This document shows, one piece after another, positions 10,679 through 20,506 of a DNA stretch of 64,000 nt. Below the pieces are notes generated by a model. It worked only from the letters and a program-made list of their open reading frames with translations. It searched no databases and had not been told where the DNA came from. The stretch lies in assembly GCF_032911225.1 (NCBI RefSeq), contig NZ_CP136600.1:4340001-4404000 (forward strand), given 5' to 3'. Origin of the DNA: Thalassotalea fonticola (GTDB lineage: Bacteria; Pseudomonadota; Gammaproteobacteria; Enterobacterales; Alteromonadaceae). A program made the translations under genes and the position numbers. Each line of letters opens with the position of its first letter. Position 1 is the stretch's first letter.

Positions 10679-11788
10679 GTGATTATTTTTCGATATTTGT
10701 TAAATGAAGTAGGCAGAACACAGCTTGGTGTTTTCTTTGTGTTAATGACCATCTTCATCAGCCAAAAGTTTGTCCGTATTCTAGGTGATGCGTCTGATGG
10801 CGATTTCCCTGCGCAAATGGTTATAACCTTTATGGGCCTAACCATACCTCACCTTATGGGCATTCTATTACCACTTAGCTTATTTCTTGGTATTTTACTG
10901 GCTTATGGCCGTATTTATGCTGAAAACGAAATGACGGTTTTGCATGCTTGTGGTGTTAGTGAATGGTATGTGGTCAGAGTGACACTTGTTATTGCGTTTA
11001 TCACCGCAGTTATCACTGGTGCATTCACACTTTACCTTTCACCATTAGCGGCTGAAACCGAATATCAAGTAAAAGAACAACTATCTAAAGATGTTGGTAT
11101 TGCAGCATTGTCGGCGGGACGATTTCAAAAAACCAATAACGATGAAGCCGTAGTGTTTATCGAAAAAATTAATGATAACAATGAACTAGAAAAGGTGTTT
11201 GTCGCGCAATTGCCTAAAGGTGATGATGGCAAACAAGATCAGGTAAATGTAATTTATGCGGCCAAGGGTAAGGTCATTGAAGATGAAAGTGGTGCGCAGC
11301 GATTAATATTAGATATGGGCAATCGTTATCAAAAAAACAACATAAGTAAAGAATTTCAAACGTTATCTTTTGCTAATTATGAAATGCAAATTAAAGATCA
11401 AAAAGTAGAAGAACGTTTACGTAAATTAAGCGCAATTCCAACACTAGAATTATTAACAGATCCCTCGCATGAGGCTGCGGCTGAAGTGCAATGGCGCTTG
11501 TCCTTTCCGTTGTCAGTATTTATTTTAACATTGATCGCCGTACCATTGAGTGTTGTTAACCCTAGGCAAGGTAAATTTGCCAAAATGTTCCCTGCGCTTA
11601 TGATGTTTTTAGGCTATTTCATTTTATTAACCAGTGCTCGTTCAGCAATGGATGACGGAAAAATTGCTCCAGAAGTGGGTTTATGGCCAATCCATTTAAC
11701 CGCTTTATTTTTAGGATGGTCCCTACTTATAAAAAGTCGCGGTAGTGGTAAACGCTTAAAAGCCAGAATGTCTAGAGGTAAAAGCTAA
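10679..11788 (+). CDS. lptF: LPS export ABC transporter permease LptF
   Basis: Inner-membrane permease of the LptB2FGC complex that extracts lipopolysaccharide and hands it to the periplasmic Lpt bridge. 369 residues: two N-terminal membrane helices (FVLMTIFISQKFVRILG... and LMGILLPLSLFLGILLAYG), a third near residue 100-120, a periplasmic beta-jellyroll (about 130-260), and three C-terminal helices with PLSVVNPRQGKF. Start is GTG at 10679 with TTGGA 8 bases upstream. The coupling-helix segment ENEMTVLHACGVS is conserved. Its stop overlaps the lptG start by one base. Confidence 0.96.
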   Translation: MIIFRYLLNEVGRTQLGVFFVLMTIFISQKFVRILGDASDGDFPAQMVITFMGLTIPHLMGILLPLSLFLGILLAYGRIYAENEMTVLHACGVSEWYVVRVTLVIAFITAVITGAFTLYLSPLAAETEYQVKEQLSKDVGIAALSAGRFQKTNNDEAVVFIEKINDNNELEKVFVAQLPKGDDGKQDQVNVIYAAKGKVIEDESGAQRLILDMGNRYQKNNISKEFQTLSFANYEMQIKDQKVEERLRKLSAIPTLELLTDPSHEAAAEVQWRLSFPLSVFILTLIAVPLSVVNPRQGKFAKMFPALMMFLGYFILLTSARSAMDDGKIAPEVGLWPIHLTALFLGWSLLIKSRGSGKRLKARMSRGKS

Positions 11789-12852
11789 TGCGTATTTTAG
11801 ACATCTATATTGGCAAAATTATCGCAACGACAACGTTTTTAACACTGGCTGTGTTAGTTAGCGTCAGTAGTATCATTAAATTTGTTGAACAAATGAGAGC
11901 GGTTGGCCGTGGTAGTTATGATTTAATTGATGCTGCCTTATTTGCTTTTTATGCAATGCCCAGAGATATCGAGATTTTTTTCCCTATGGCCGCGCTTGTT
12001 GGTGGCTTAATTGGTTTAGGGATGATGGCAAGTAATAGTGAATTGGTAGTCATGCAAGCTGCTGGTTTATCAAAAATACAAATTATTAAATCAGTGATGA
12101 AAACTGCAGCAATCTTGATTGTAATGAGTATGGCCGTTGGTGAATGGCTAGCGCCGCAAGGTGAAGCAACAGCTAGAGAGTTAAGAGCGCAAGCAATATC
12201 TGAAGGCAGCTTAATATCTTCTAAAAATGGGGTGTGGGCGAAAGACGGTGAACTTATTGTGCACATTACTGAGGTGGCAGATACTGGTACCTTAAAAAAT
12301 ATATCACTGTATAAATTTGATCAAAACTTACAAATGCAACAATGGTTAACGGCGAAAAATGCCAATTGGGTTGAAGACCATTGGCTATTGCATGATATAG
12401 AGATCTCTGAGTTTGCCCCGCAGCGTATTAATAATTCTATTGCAGATACGCAGGAATGGCAATCCTCACTCACACCAGAAAAATTAGGTGTAGTGACCGT
12501 AAAACCAGAAGCTTTATCGGTTCAAGGCTTGATAAGTTATTTAGATTACTTAGAGGAAAACAACCAAGATACTAGCCGTTATGAACTCGCCTTTTGGCGT
12601 AAACTGATGCAACCCATTACAGTCGCAGTCATGTTATTAGTGGCACTCTCTTACATTTTTGGACCACTTCGCTCGGTATCTATGGGCGCGAGAATTATGA
12701 TGGGCATCGGGACAGGCATCACTTACGACTTTGCCAATCGAATGTTTGGTTCTATTAGTCAAACATTTCAACTGCCCCCATTTATTGGTGCTGTATTACC
12801 GAGTCTATTATTTGTTATGGTGGCTGTGTATTTGTTAAGACGCAAAGCTTAA
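11788..12852 (+). CDS. lptG: LPS export ABC transporter permease LptG
   Basis: Partner permease to LptF. 354 residues with the same plan: membrane helices near the N terminus (IGKIIATTTFLTLAVLVSVSS) and around 60-125, a periplasmic jellyroll (about 135-270), and C-terminal helices including YIFGPLRSVSMGARIMMG. The family motif ASNSELVVMQAAGLS, which contacts the ATPase LptB, is intact. It starts inside the lptF stop (TAATG), the usual coupled arrangement. No lptB is nearby, which is normal because lptB sits with lptA/C elsewhere. Confidence 0.96.
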   Translation: MRILDIYIGKIIATTTFLTLAVLVSVSSIIKFVEQMRAVGRGSYDLIDAALFAFYAMPRDIEIFFPMAALVGGLIGLGMMASNSELVVMQAAGLSKIQIIKSVMKTAAILIVMSMAVGEWLAPQGEATARELRAQAISEGSLISSKNGVWAKDGELIVHITEVADTGTLKNISLYKFDQNLQMQQWLTAKNANWVEDHWLLHDIEISEFAPQRINNSIADTQEWQSSLTPEKLGVVTVKPEALSVQGLISYLDYLEENNQDTSRYELAFWRKLMQPITVAVMLLVALSYIFGPLRSVSMGARIMMGIGTGITYDFANRMFGSISQTFQLPPFIGAVLPSLLFVMVAVYLLRRKA

Positions 12853-12895
12853 TTATCTCCGCTAAACAAAGCTAGAAAAATCACACCGTCAAACT

Positions 12896-13068
12896 GGAGG
12901 AGCCCTGGCGACATCCTGTACCCCCACCAGTAATAGTGTGCTTATAAAAATATTTTTTAGAGTCTCTGTACGCGTCGGGAGGTCCCTGATGTGGCTGCTC
13001 GGCAACTGCTCCTGAGTTGCACTACCTCATGTATCCAGCAGTCGTCCTCAGGGGGACTGCGTTCTTTT
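12896..13068. repeat. GC-richer intergenic repeat-like segment
   Basis: This stretch differs in composition from its AT-rich surroundings. It contains several imperfect CATCCTGTA/CATGTATCC-type blocks and a hairpin (GCAGTC at 13038 with GACTGC at 13055, followed by GTTCTTTTT) that could terminate lptFG. CATCCTGTA also occurs in the repeat cluster at 4173. Membership of one family is suggestive only. Confidence 0.45.
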
Positions 13069-13129
13069 TAGGGAGAGGTTTGGTCTGCAATTCGCTCAGT
13101 TTAGCAAGTATTCAGCTGAATATTAATAT

Positions 13130-13627
13130 CTACTTTATTTCGCCACTACGGGCTTTATTCGCTTCTAAGCTAAGCACAACTACTTCAGTGTCGGAAAATC
13201 TATCTTGTAGGGATAACTTGTTTTTACGATCAAAGATCACTATTAAATTACCTAAACCCATTAGGGTGAAAAATAAGCGCTTAACCCCCGTTTTCTTGGT
13301 AATTTTACTACCGTCAAGGTTTTGCACACGCAAACGCCAGGCTCGCATACCAATAGTTTGACCACTCTTAGCCCAAAAAAACACAAAGAAAAAACCAACC
13401 CAAAACAAACCCCAGCCAGTAATTATTGACTCATAAAAAAATGAATTGTTTTTTAAATCTATCGCATGCTCATAGCCTTGGTTATCAATAACCCCTTGCA
13501 CAAACAAAAGCCCGAAAACCACAAATGCAATAGCACCGGCAAACATGTAAACGGCGATTGACAACAAAAAATCATAAACGTATGAGCCTAAACGACGCCT
13601 GAAACCTGCTCGAGGAAATGTTTCCAT
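13130..13627 (-). CDS. RDD family membrane protein
   Basis: A 165-residue inner-membrane protein with three hydrophobic segments: about 16-45, 66-88 and a weaker one near 130. The signatures are AGFRRRLGSYVYDFLLSIAVY (R-x3-Y-D, the RDD region) and GQTIGMRAWRLRVQNLDG. RDD proteins are small transporters or membrane proteins of mostly unknown function; a few are linked to Na+/H+ or osmotic stress. It stands alone between the lptFG repeat region and a 322-base gap. No partner gene is evident. Confidence 0.85.
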   Translation of the reverse strand: METFPRAGFRRRLGSYVYDFLLSIAVYMFAGAIAFVVFGLLFVQGVIDNQGYEHAIDLKNNSFFYESIITGWGLFWVGFFFVFFWAKSGQTIGMRAWRLRVQNLDGSKITKKTGVKRLFFTLMGLGNLIVIFDRKNKLSLQDRFSDTEVVVLSLEANKARSGEIK

Positions 13628-13949
13628 AAAATATTTAAAATGCCTAAATCAATTATGGCGCAAGTGTAGCATTTGCTATTTAAAAGGCAAAGAGGTTCCA
13701 TATTTCTATCTGCGCGAGTACATAGTAACTATAAGTTTTTACCAGTGTTGAATTGTGCTTTCATTTTTAGAGTTAAAAATACCTGCCATTTTGTGGCGTT
13801 AATTATCGCTGGTACCTAATGTTTTAAATAAGCCAATGCTAAGGTAGAACATGTGAATCCTGGTAAGCTTCATAGCAGGTGACGGTTGGAGTTGAGAAGC
13901 ACCGATTAGACTATAGTTAGAGGAACTGAACTAACGTATTGGTTAGCGC
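13628..13949. other. Gap with no recognised gene
   Basis: 322 AT-rich bases between divergent genes. It must hold the promoter of the RDD gene (near its left end) and of the gene at 13950. I see no RNA gene, strong hairpin or repeat unit shared with the other intergenic regions. Confidence 0.5.
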
Positions 13950-14561
13950 TTGTTTAAATTTTTTACAGTGATGTTCTACATTTTATTACTATTAATCTCA
14001 GTCTTATGCAGAGCTGAACAGCCTTTATCATCCGTTGATAATGTCGCTATCGCTCTTGAGAGGCAAACGCCTTTGAATCAAAATGTAGATTTAGATGGGC
14101 TTGTTTTTGCCAGTAAGAAGTCATTTTTTAATGCTTTTTTTATTGGTGGAGAGTTCACTTTCCTAGAAGAAGAAGTTGGCGATAGTCAATTTACGTTAAC
14201 GCAACAACAAGTTATTTTAGGGTATAGGTATCCTGTTTCAACCAAGTTTGAAATGCGTTTGAGCATTGGCGGTATTCGAGAGGAATTAGAGCATACCAGC
14301 CAAAACTTTAATAGTAAGAGCGATGACGCATCTTTACAGGTAAAACTCACAGGGATATATGATGTTAATTTTATCCATTCATTGGGTAGTGCCTTGCATC
14401 ATTATGAGCTTTATAATATTGAAAGATATTATTTAACCTTATTTTATCAATTTAAATTAACTCGAAAATGGCAAATTTATAGTCATCTGGAGTTAGGGTA
14501 TAACACCAAGGTTGAGCATGATATTAATGGCTATCAATTACAACTTAAGTATGCCTTTTAG
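13950..14561 (+). CDS. Exported hypothetical protein, predicted small beta-barrel
   Basis: 203 residues with a signal peptide (FKFFTVMFYILLLLISVLCRA, then EQP). The remainder alternates polar and hydrophobic residues, with strand-like repeats such as FIGGEFTFLEEEVG, QVILGYRYPV, MRLSIGGIREEL and WQIYSHLELGYNTK, and it ends LQLKYAF with a terminal Phe. This is what an outer-membrane barrel of 8-10 strands looks like. The start is uncertain: TTG at 13950 gives the best signal peptide, ATG at 13971 is the alternative, and neither has a clear ribosome site. I do not recognise a family. Convergent with the phosphoesterase gene that follows. Confidence 0.65.
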   Translation: MFKFFTVMFYILLLLISVLCRAEQPLSSVDNVAIALERQTPLNQNVDLDGLVFASKKSFFNAFFIGGEFTFLEEEVGDSQFTLTQQQVILGYRYPVSTKFEMRLSIGGIREELEHTSQNFNSKSDDASLQVKLTGIYDVNFIHSLGSALHHYELYNIERYYLTLFYQFKLTRKWQIYSHLELGYNTKVEHDINGYQLQLKYAF

Positions 14562-14573
14562 TTGTTCTCAGCT

Positions 14574-15524
14574 TTAAAGACTAAACATTACGGTAACCCC
14601 TGACTCACTTACTGGAATTACCCAGATGCTTTGTTGCGTGATATATAAAGCAAAACCACCAAATTTTTTTTCCACATATAAAGAATTTTTACCGCAAGAT
14701 ACTTCTCTTAATTCTCGGCCACCAGCGCCACTAATCACCATGTTTGGTAGCTGTGATTGTTCAATGTATTCTAAATTGTGTTCATGGCCTGACAGGTATA
14801 AGGGGACGTTGTAATGTATTAGTTGTTGTAAGAAATTGCCCTTTAAAATGTCTGTATCGCCATGACTACCATTTGAAAAGATAGGATGATGGCCAAAGAC
14901 AATGTTAATTGCATTTGATTGTTGGTTTAGTTTTGAGCTGAGCCAAGCTAATTGTTCTAATTGTACAACCCCGAAAGTCATTGGCGTCGTGTCGGTAGCA
15001 ATAATGTTTACCTGTAATGCTGAATCAGTATCAGCAATAGTTGCTGCATAATAGGGGCTTGGGTAAAACATATTTGAATGCTGTGCGCTAAAATCTATTA
15101 AGGCGTTAATACTGCCATCATGGTCATGGTTACCCGCGACAATATACCAAGGTAATTCATTTAATGAGAGTGGACCGTATATATCATGAAATTTTTGCAT
15201 TCCGGCAATATCATCACTGTTCTTTAATCCTGAAGGGTAAAAGATATCACCAGTGTGAATGATGGCATCTAAGGGGAATTGTTGATGGTAGATATCTAAA
15301 ATGTTGGCGCTGGTTAATTGATTCGAATCGCCGGTACCAGTATCGCCAATCACATAGAGGTGAATACCTGCTTGCAAAAAAATATTCGCATCAAAATCTT
15401 TTCCTTTGGTAGAGCAAACTCCACTAACTTGCTGTTGTACAGATTTATCGTCATCACCATTACAGCTTGAAATCAACAACAATACTGGGAAAAAGTAATA
15501 AAAGATTAACTTTTTAACATGCAT
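14574..15524 (-). CDS. Metallophosphoesterase lipoprotein (purple acid phosphatase-like)
   Basis: 316 residues. A lipoprotein signal peptide ends LLISSC (Cys about 21), followed by NGDDD, so it is probably lipid-anchored in the envelope. The calcineurin-like phosphoesterase motifs appear in order: VIGDTGTGD (metal-binding D), HTGDIFY, AGNHDHDG, FGHHPIF and SGHEHNLEY. The spacing resembles tartrate-resistant acid phosphatases. The likely role is hydrolysis of phosphate esters in the periplasm; the substrate is unknown and no phosphate-regulon box is obvious. Located between xseA and a convergent gene. Confidence 0.85.
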   Translation of the reverse strand: MHVKKLIFYYFFPVLLLISSCNGDDDKSVQQQVSGVCSTKGKDFDANIFLQAGIHLYVIGDTGTGDSNQLTSANILDIYHQQFPLDAIIHTGDIFYPSGLKNSDDIAGMQKFHDIYGPLSLNELPWYIVAGNHDHDGSINALIDFSAQHSNMFYPSPYYAATIADTDSALQVNIIATDTTPMTFGVVQLEQLAWLSSKLNQQSNAINIVFGHHPIFSNGSHGDTDILKGNFLQQLIHYNVPLYLSGHEHNLEYIEQSQLPNMVISGAGGRELREVSCGKNSLYVEKKFGGFALYITQQSIWVIPVSESGVTVMFSL

Positions 15525-15581
15525 GTTTCTCAGCCATTTAAAGCAGGTAACTAAATTATAGTCGGTAATTTTACTTTGTAT

Positions 15582-16937
15582 TTATTCGGTCTTGCTCAGT
15601 TTACTCACCACACTTTCAATTGTTCCATTAACCAACTGCGTACGAATACCTGTACCTTCAACAACATCATTTATGCTTCTAACAATCTTGCCTTGTTCAT
15701 CTCTGGTAATTGAATAGCCTCTGGCAATAGTTGCGAGTGGGCTTACAATATTTAAATTATGGGCAAATTTGGCTAGTTGCAATTGCTTGTTATCTTTAAG
15801 TAATAATTGCGCTCTTGTTAAACGACTCGCTAAATCGTAGAGCTTTACCTTAGCTAGCTGTACCTGCTGTTTTGGATTAGCACTCGATAATCTTTGTTGC
15901 AGTAATGTCGTTTGATTGTTTCTCTGGGCTTGTTGGGTAACGGTAATCTGATTTAAGCGCATAGTTAAATCATCAGCTCGTTGTTGCTGGTTTTGTAATT
16001 GTTTAACTGGGCTTGCCAGAGCTAATTGATGATTGAAGTACTGAAAGTTAGCTTTATGATCTTGCAGCGCTTGTTTGATTAAATGAGTTAAACGCTGGCG
16101 ATAATGATTTATCTGGGTAAGTAATTGTTGGTTATCATTTGATACTAATTCCGCCGCTGCCGAAGGGGTAGGGGCGCGCATATCAGCAACATAATCAGAC
16201 AAACTGGTATCAACCTCATGGCCTACCGCGCTGATAACCGGAATGTCACAATCAAAAATGGCTCTAACTACGGGTTCTTCATTAAAGGCCCATAAGTCTT
16301 CAAGAGAGCCTCCTCCTCTACCAACGATTAATACATTACATTCATCACGTTCATTAGCATTGTATATGGCATCACTAATTTGCTCTGCGGCTAAATCACC
16401 TTGTACTAGAGTAGGGTAGATCACAACTTCTATACTTGGATTTCTGCGCTTTAATACAGTGAGAATATCTTTCACTGCTGCGCCTGTGCTTGAGGTAATA
16501 ATACCAACGGTTTTTACAAAATCAGGAATAGGCTGTTTATAGCGTTGCTCGAACAAGCCTTCAGCCATTAACTGGTTTTTCAACAATTCAAATTTTTGCC
16601 GAAGTAAACCTTCGCCAGCATCTTCCATTTGCTCAATAATTAATTGAAAATCGCCGCGCGGCTCATAAAGTGAAACCTTGGCTTTTACTAATACCTGTTG
16701 GCCGTTTTGTGGCTTAATTCGAGTGTAGCGATTACTGCCTTTAAACATAGCGCAGCGTACTTGTGCTTTACTGTCTTTTAACGATAAATACCAATGTCCA
16801 GAGCCTGCGGCGATGAAATTAGATATTTCACCACATAACCATAGGGTTCTTAGTTCGCTTTCTAAGATAAAACGTACTTTTTTGGTAAGCTCGCTTACCT
16901 GTAATATATGCTGTTTGCTCTGTTCTAAATGGTTCAT
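15582..16937 (-). CDS. xseA: Exodeoxyribonuclease VII large subunit
   Basis: Catalytic subunit of the single-strand nuclease ExoVII, acting with several XseB subunits in repair and recombination. 451 residues: an N-terminal OB fold (about 20-105, SNFIAAGSGHWYLSLKDSKAQVRCAMFKG), the catalytic region with VGIITSSTGAAVKDILTVLKRR, IVGRGGGSLEDLWAFNEE and ISAVGHEVDTSLSDYVADMRAPTPSAAAE, then a long coiled coil rich in Gln/Leu, and a C-terminal segment ARGYSITRDEQG. All conserved blocks are present. Divergent from guaB, a common neighbour in gammaproteobacteria. Confidence 0.96.
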   Translation of the reverse strand: MNHLEQSKQHILQVSELTKKVRFILESELRTLWLCGEISNFIAAGSGHWYLSLKDSKAQVRCAMFKGSNRYTRIKPQNGQQVLVKAKVSLYEPRGDFQLIIEQMEDAGEGLLRQKFELLKNQLMAEGLFEQRYKQPIPDFVKTVGIITSSTGAAVKDILTVLKRRNPSIEVVIYPTLVQGDLAAEQISDAIYNANERDECNVLIVGRGGGSLEDLWAFNEEPVVRAIFDCDIPVISAVGHEVDTSLSDYVADMRAPTPSAAAELVSNDNQQLLTQINHYRQRLTHLIKQALQDHKANFQYFNHQLALASPVKQLQNQQQRADDLTMRLNQITVTQQAQRNNQTTLLQQRLSSANPKQQVQLAKVKLYDLASRLTRAQLLLKDNKQLQLAKFAHNLNIVSPLATIARGYSITRDEQGKIVRSINDVVEGTGIRTQLVNGTIESVVSKLSKTE

Positions 16938-17082
16938 TAGCTGCTTTTGTGATTATTTTTGAAATAAATGCTGTTTTTTACAAAATTTAAGTTTACCTAA
17001 GCGGGCAAAGTGGTTAAAATCCATTCGCAATTATTACTCCTATCTATTGGAGTACGACTCCCACATAAGCGAGAATGTTGCA

Positions 17083-18552
17083 ATGCTAAGAATAGCCCAA
17101 GAAGCCCTAACCTTTGATGATGTACTACTTGTACCTGCCCACTCAACGGTTTTACCCCATACTGCAAGCCTAAAAACCAAACTTACCAGTAAGATTGAAT
17201 TAAACGTGCCTATTTTATCTGCGTCTATGGACACAGTAACTGAAGCCCGTTTAGCTATAGCCTTAGCGCAAGAAGGTGGATTAGGTTTTATCCATAAAAA
17301 CATGACTGTAGCAGAACAAGCTGCCAATGTTCGTCAAGTTAAAAAGTATGAAAGTGGCATTGTGACAGATCCTGTTACAGTTAGTCCAGATATTAGCATT
17401 CGTGAAGTGTTTTACCTTGCCGATGAGTTAAAATTCTCAGGTTTCCCTGTTGTCGATGGCGATAATAATCTTGTCGGTATTATTACTTCACGTGATTTAC
17501 GTTTTGAAACAGACTTAGAAAAGAAAGTGTCCGACTTAATGACACCTAAAGATAAGTTGATTACCGTTAAAACTAATGCTGGACGTGAAGAAATTCTTAA
17601 CAAAATGCATGCTAACCGTATTGAAAAAATCTTAGTGGTAAATGATGATTTTGTAATTATCGGCATGATCACCGCAAAAGATTACCAAAAAGCAGAAAGT
17701 AAACCAAACGCCTGTAAAGACGAACTTGGTCGTTTACGTGTCGGTGCTGCTGTTGGCGTTGGCGCAGGTACTGATGAACGTATCACGGCACTTGTTGAAG
17801 CTGGTGTTGATATCTTACTTATCGATACGTCACACGGACACTCACAAGGTGTTTTAGATAGAGTAAAAGAAACTCGTCAAGCTTTCCCCGATTTACAAAT
17901 TGTTGCGGGTAACGTAGCGACTGCTGACGGCGCGAAAGCGCTAGCCGACGCTGGTGTTAACGCTGTTAAAGTTGGTATCGGCCCTGGTTCAATTTGTACA
18001 ACTCGTATTGTTACCGGTTGTGGTGTGCCACAAATTACCGCTATTTCAGAAGCGGTTAAAGGTTTAGCTGGTACCGATATTCCTGTAATCGCCGATGGCG
18101 GTATTCGTTTCTCTGGTGATATAGCTAAAGCATTAGTTGCCGGTGCACACTGTGTAATGGTTGGTTCAATGCTTGCTGGTACTGAAGAAGCACCAGGTGA
18201 AGTTGAACTTTATCAAGGTCGATACTACAAATCGTACCGCGGCATGGGGTCACTGGGTGCAATGAACCAAAAAGAAGGTTCATCTGATCGTTACTTCCAA
18301 AAATCGGACGAAGCAGACAAATTAGTGCCAGAAGGCATTGAAGGCCGTGTTGCTTACAAAGGTCCTATGGCTGCAATCATTCACCAACAAATTGGCGGTA
18401 TTCGCAGTGCTATGGGCTTAACCGGTTCTGCTGATATTGAAGAAATGCGTACTAAGCCACAGTTTGTGAAAATTACTGCAGCAGGCATGGGTGAGTCTCA
18501 CGTGCACGACGTTACCATAACCAAAGAAGCGCCAAATTATAGATTGGGATAA
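17083..18552 (+). CDS. guaB: Inosine-5'-monophosphate dehydrogenase
   Basis: Oxidises IMP to XMP with NAD+, the committed step to GMP. 489 residues. The start at 17083 is set by homology ([21 protein letters not shown]); a frame open from 17047 adds 12 residues not found in the family. The catalytic cysteine is C305 in GPGSICTTR. Two CBS domains occupy about residues 93-205. The flap region [11 protein letters not shown] and the terminal [10 protein letters not shown] are conserved. guaA follows after 235 bases. The gap between them contains an inverted repeat, so read-through may be partial. Confidence 0.97.
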   Translation: MLRIAQEALTFDDVLLVPAHSTVLPHTASLKTKLTSKIELNVPILSASMDTVTEARLAIALAQEGGLGFIHKNMTVAEQAANVRQVKKYESGIVTDPVTVSPDISIREVFYLADELKFSGFPVVDGDNNLVGIITSRDLRFETDLEKKVSDLMTPKDKLITVKTNAGREEILNKMHANRIEKILVVNDDFVIIGMITAKDYQKAESKPNACKDELGRLRVGAAVGVGAGTDERITALVEAGVDILLIDTSHGHSQGVLDRVKETRQAFPDLQIVAGNVATADGAKALADAGVNAVKVGIGPGSICTTRIVTGCGVPQITAISEAVKGLAGTDIPVIADGGIRFSGDIAKALVAGAHCVMVGSMLAGTEEAPGEVELYQGRYYKSYRGMGSLGAMNQKEGSSDRYFQKSDEADKLVPEGIEGRVAYKGPMAAIIHQQIGGIRSAMGLTGSADIEEMRTKPQFVKITAAGMGESHVHDVTITKEAPNYRLG

Positions 18553-18585
18553 TTTTTCTATAGGAGTGGTTATTTGTCCCAATTT

Positions 18586-18633
18586 CGATTTTTAGTGTAC
18601 TCATTTGCAAGAAACTCCGTGCACTAAAAACCG
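18586..18633. repeat. Inverted repeat between guaB and guaA
   Basis: CGATTTTTAGTG at 18586-18597 and CACTAAAAACCG at 18622-18633 are complementary at 11 of 12 positions around a 24-base loop. It could attenuate guaB-guaA read-through or be a remnant of a mobile repeat. There is no T-run directly after the stem. Confidence 0.45.
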
Positions 18634-18787
18634 AACTAGAAACAAATTCCTCACTCCGGGCATAATCAATAGATAAATATGTTTTTGATTAAATCCAATA
18701 GTTAAATTATTACAACGTTAAGAAAATTTATATTTAATATTTAAGAGCTAAAAGAAAGCTTTTGAATCAAACAAAGAGAAAAGACTA

Positions 18788-20365
18788 ATGAGTCAAGATA
18801 TTCATGATCATCGAATTCTAATTTTAGATTTTGGTTCACAATACACTCAGTTAATTGCACGTCGTGTACGTGAAATTGGTGTTTACTGTGAACTTTGGGC
18901 ATGGGATGTAACTGAAGAGCAAATTAAAGGCTTCAACCCGACAGGTATTATCCTGGCTGGTGGTCCAGAGTCTGTTACAGAGCATAACTCTCCACGTGCA
19001 CCTGAATACGTATTTAACGCTGGCGTACCTATCTTAGGTATTTGTTACGGCATGCAAACTATGGCCGAACAACTTGGCGGTGCAGTACAAAGCTCTGAGC
19101 ATAAAGAGTTTGGATACGCATCAGTTGAAGTATTAGGCGAGTCAGCTTTATTTAAAAATATTGAAGATTCAATTGGCTCTAATGGTAATGCATTATTAGA
19201 TGTATGGATGAGTCACGGTGATAAGGTATCTGCAATTCCTGCAGGCTTTAATACTATTGCGCAAACACCAAGCTGTGCATATGCAGCTATGGCGAACGAA
19301 GAGAAGCAATTCTACGGCGTGCAATTCCACCCGGAAGTAACTCATACTAAGCAAGGTATGCGTTTACTTGAGCATTTTGTGGTTGATATTTGCCAATGTG
19401 AAAAGCTTTGGACCTCAGCAACAATCATCGAAGATGCTATCGCTAAAATGAAAGCTCAAATTGGCGATGATGAAGTGGTACTTGGGTTATCCGGTGGTGT
19501 TGATTCGTCAGTTGTAGCAATGCTTTTACATCGCGCAATTGGTGACAAGCTTACCTGTGTATTTGTTGATAATGGTTTACTTCGCTTAAACGAAGGCCAA
19601 CAAGTTATGGATATGTTTGGTGATCACTTTGGTCTTAATATTATTCATGTAGATGCTGAAAATCGATTCTTAGATCGCATGGCAGGCGAAAGCGATCCTG
19701 AAGCTAAACGTAAAATTATTGGTAATGTTTTTGTAGAAATTTTTGACGAAGAAGCGGGCAAATTAAGTAATGCTAAATGGTTAGCGCAAGGTACAATTTA
19801 CCCTGATGTTATCGAATCTGCAGCATCAGCTACCGGTAAAGCGCATGTGATCAAATCACACCATAATGTTGGCGGTTTGCCTGAAGATATGGAACTTGGT
19901 TTAGTTGAACCATTACGTGAATTATTTAAAGATGAAGTACGTAAGATTGGCTTAGAACTAGGTTTACCATATGACATGTTATATCGTCATCCATTCCCAG
20001 GACCTGGCTTAGGTGTTCGTATTTTAGGTGAAGTGAAAAAAGAATATGCAGACTTACTACGTCGCGCTGATCACATTTTCATCGAAGAATTACATAAACA
20101 CGACTTATACAAAAAAGTAAGCCAGGCATTCACAGTATTTTTACCGGTACGATCTGTAGGTGTTATGGGTGATGCTCGTAAATACGATTGGGTGGTGAGT
20201 TTACGTTGTGTAGAAACTATCGACTTTATGACTGCTCGCTGGTCTCATTTACCATACGATTTCTTAGGGTTAGTATCTAACCGAATTATTAATGAAATTG
20301 ATGGCATATCGCGTGTTGTTTACGATATCTCTGGTAAGCCACCAGCCACTATCGAGTGGGAATAA
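18788..20365 (+). CDS. guaA: GMP synthase (glutamine-hydrolysing)
   Basis: Aminates XMP to GMP using glutamine and ATP. 525 residues with the class I amidotransferase domain first: nucleophile C86 in ILGICYGMQ and the His-Glu pair in [11 protein letters not shown]. The ATP-pyrophosphatase domain follows, with the P-loop LSGGVDSSV and the dimerisation/XMP-binding C terminus ending [10 protein letters not shown]. The conserved [12 protein letters not shown] loop is present. With guaB it forms the guanine branch of purine synthesis. A terminator lies 43 bases after the stop. Confidence 0.97.
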   Translation: MSQDIHDHRILILDFGSQYTQLIARRVREIGVYCELWAWDVTEEQIKGFNPTGIILAGGPESVTEHNSPRAPEYVFNAGVPILGICYGMQTMAEQLGGAVQSSEHKEFGYASVEVLGESALFKNIEDSIGSNGNALLDVWMSHGDKVSAIPAGFNTIAQTPSCAYAAMANEEKQFYGVQFHPEVTHTKQGMRLLEHFVVDICQCEKLWTSATIIEDAIAKMKAQIGDDEVVLGLSGGVDSSVVAMLLHRAIGDKLTCVFVDNGLLRLNEGQQVMDMFGDHFGLNIIHVDAENRFLDRMAGESDPEAKRKIIGNVFVEIFDEEAGKLSNAKWLAQGTIYPDVIESAASATGKAHVIKSHHNVGGLPEDMELGLVEPLRELFKDEVRKIGLELGLPYDMLYRHPFPGPGLGVRILGEVKKEYADLLRRADHIFIEELHKHDLYKKVSQAFTVFLPVRSVGVMGDARKYDWVVSLRCVETIDFMTARWSHLPYDFLGLVSNRIINEIDGISRVVYDISGKPPATIEWE

Positions 20366-20387
20366 TTTAAACTAGGACCAGTAAACT

Positions 20388-20501
20388 AGGGTCAGAGTCA
20401 AGTTTTTAAAAGCCTGCATTAGCAGGCTTTTTTAGTAAGGGGGGGGGACTGAATTAACTTAAGATTATCATGTATGGCTTAATTAACTTGACTCTGACCC
20501 T
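20388..20501. repeat. Small element bounded by 17-base perfect inverted repeats
   Basis: AGGGTCAGAGTCAAGTT at 20388-20404 is the exact reverse complement of 20485-20501. The 80 bases between hold the guaA terminator hairpin and a run of nine G's. GGGTCAGAGTCA-type ends are, as I recall, common in gammaproteobacterial genomes and often associated with REP-type elements mobilised by IS200-like (RAYT) transposases. No transposase is present here, so this is at most a non-autonomous copy. Confidence 0.65.
20408..20433 (+). terminator. Terminator after guaA
   Basis: AAAAGCCTGC pairs with GCAGGCTTTT around ATTA and continues into T's. It is nested inside the inverted-repeat element. Confidence 0.85.
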
Positions 20502-20506
20502 GTTTT

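Noticed and set aside
13017..13361. 114-residue plus-strand frame overlapping the RDD gene
   Set aside because: Most of it is antisense to a recognisable RDD protein; the N-terminal part covers repeat DNA.
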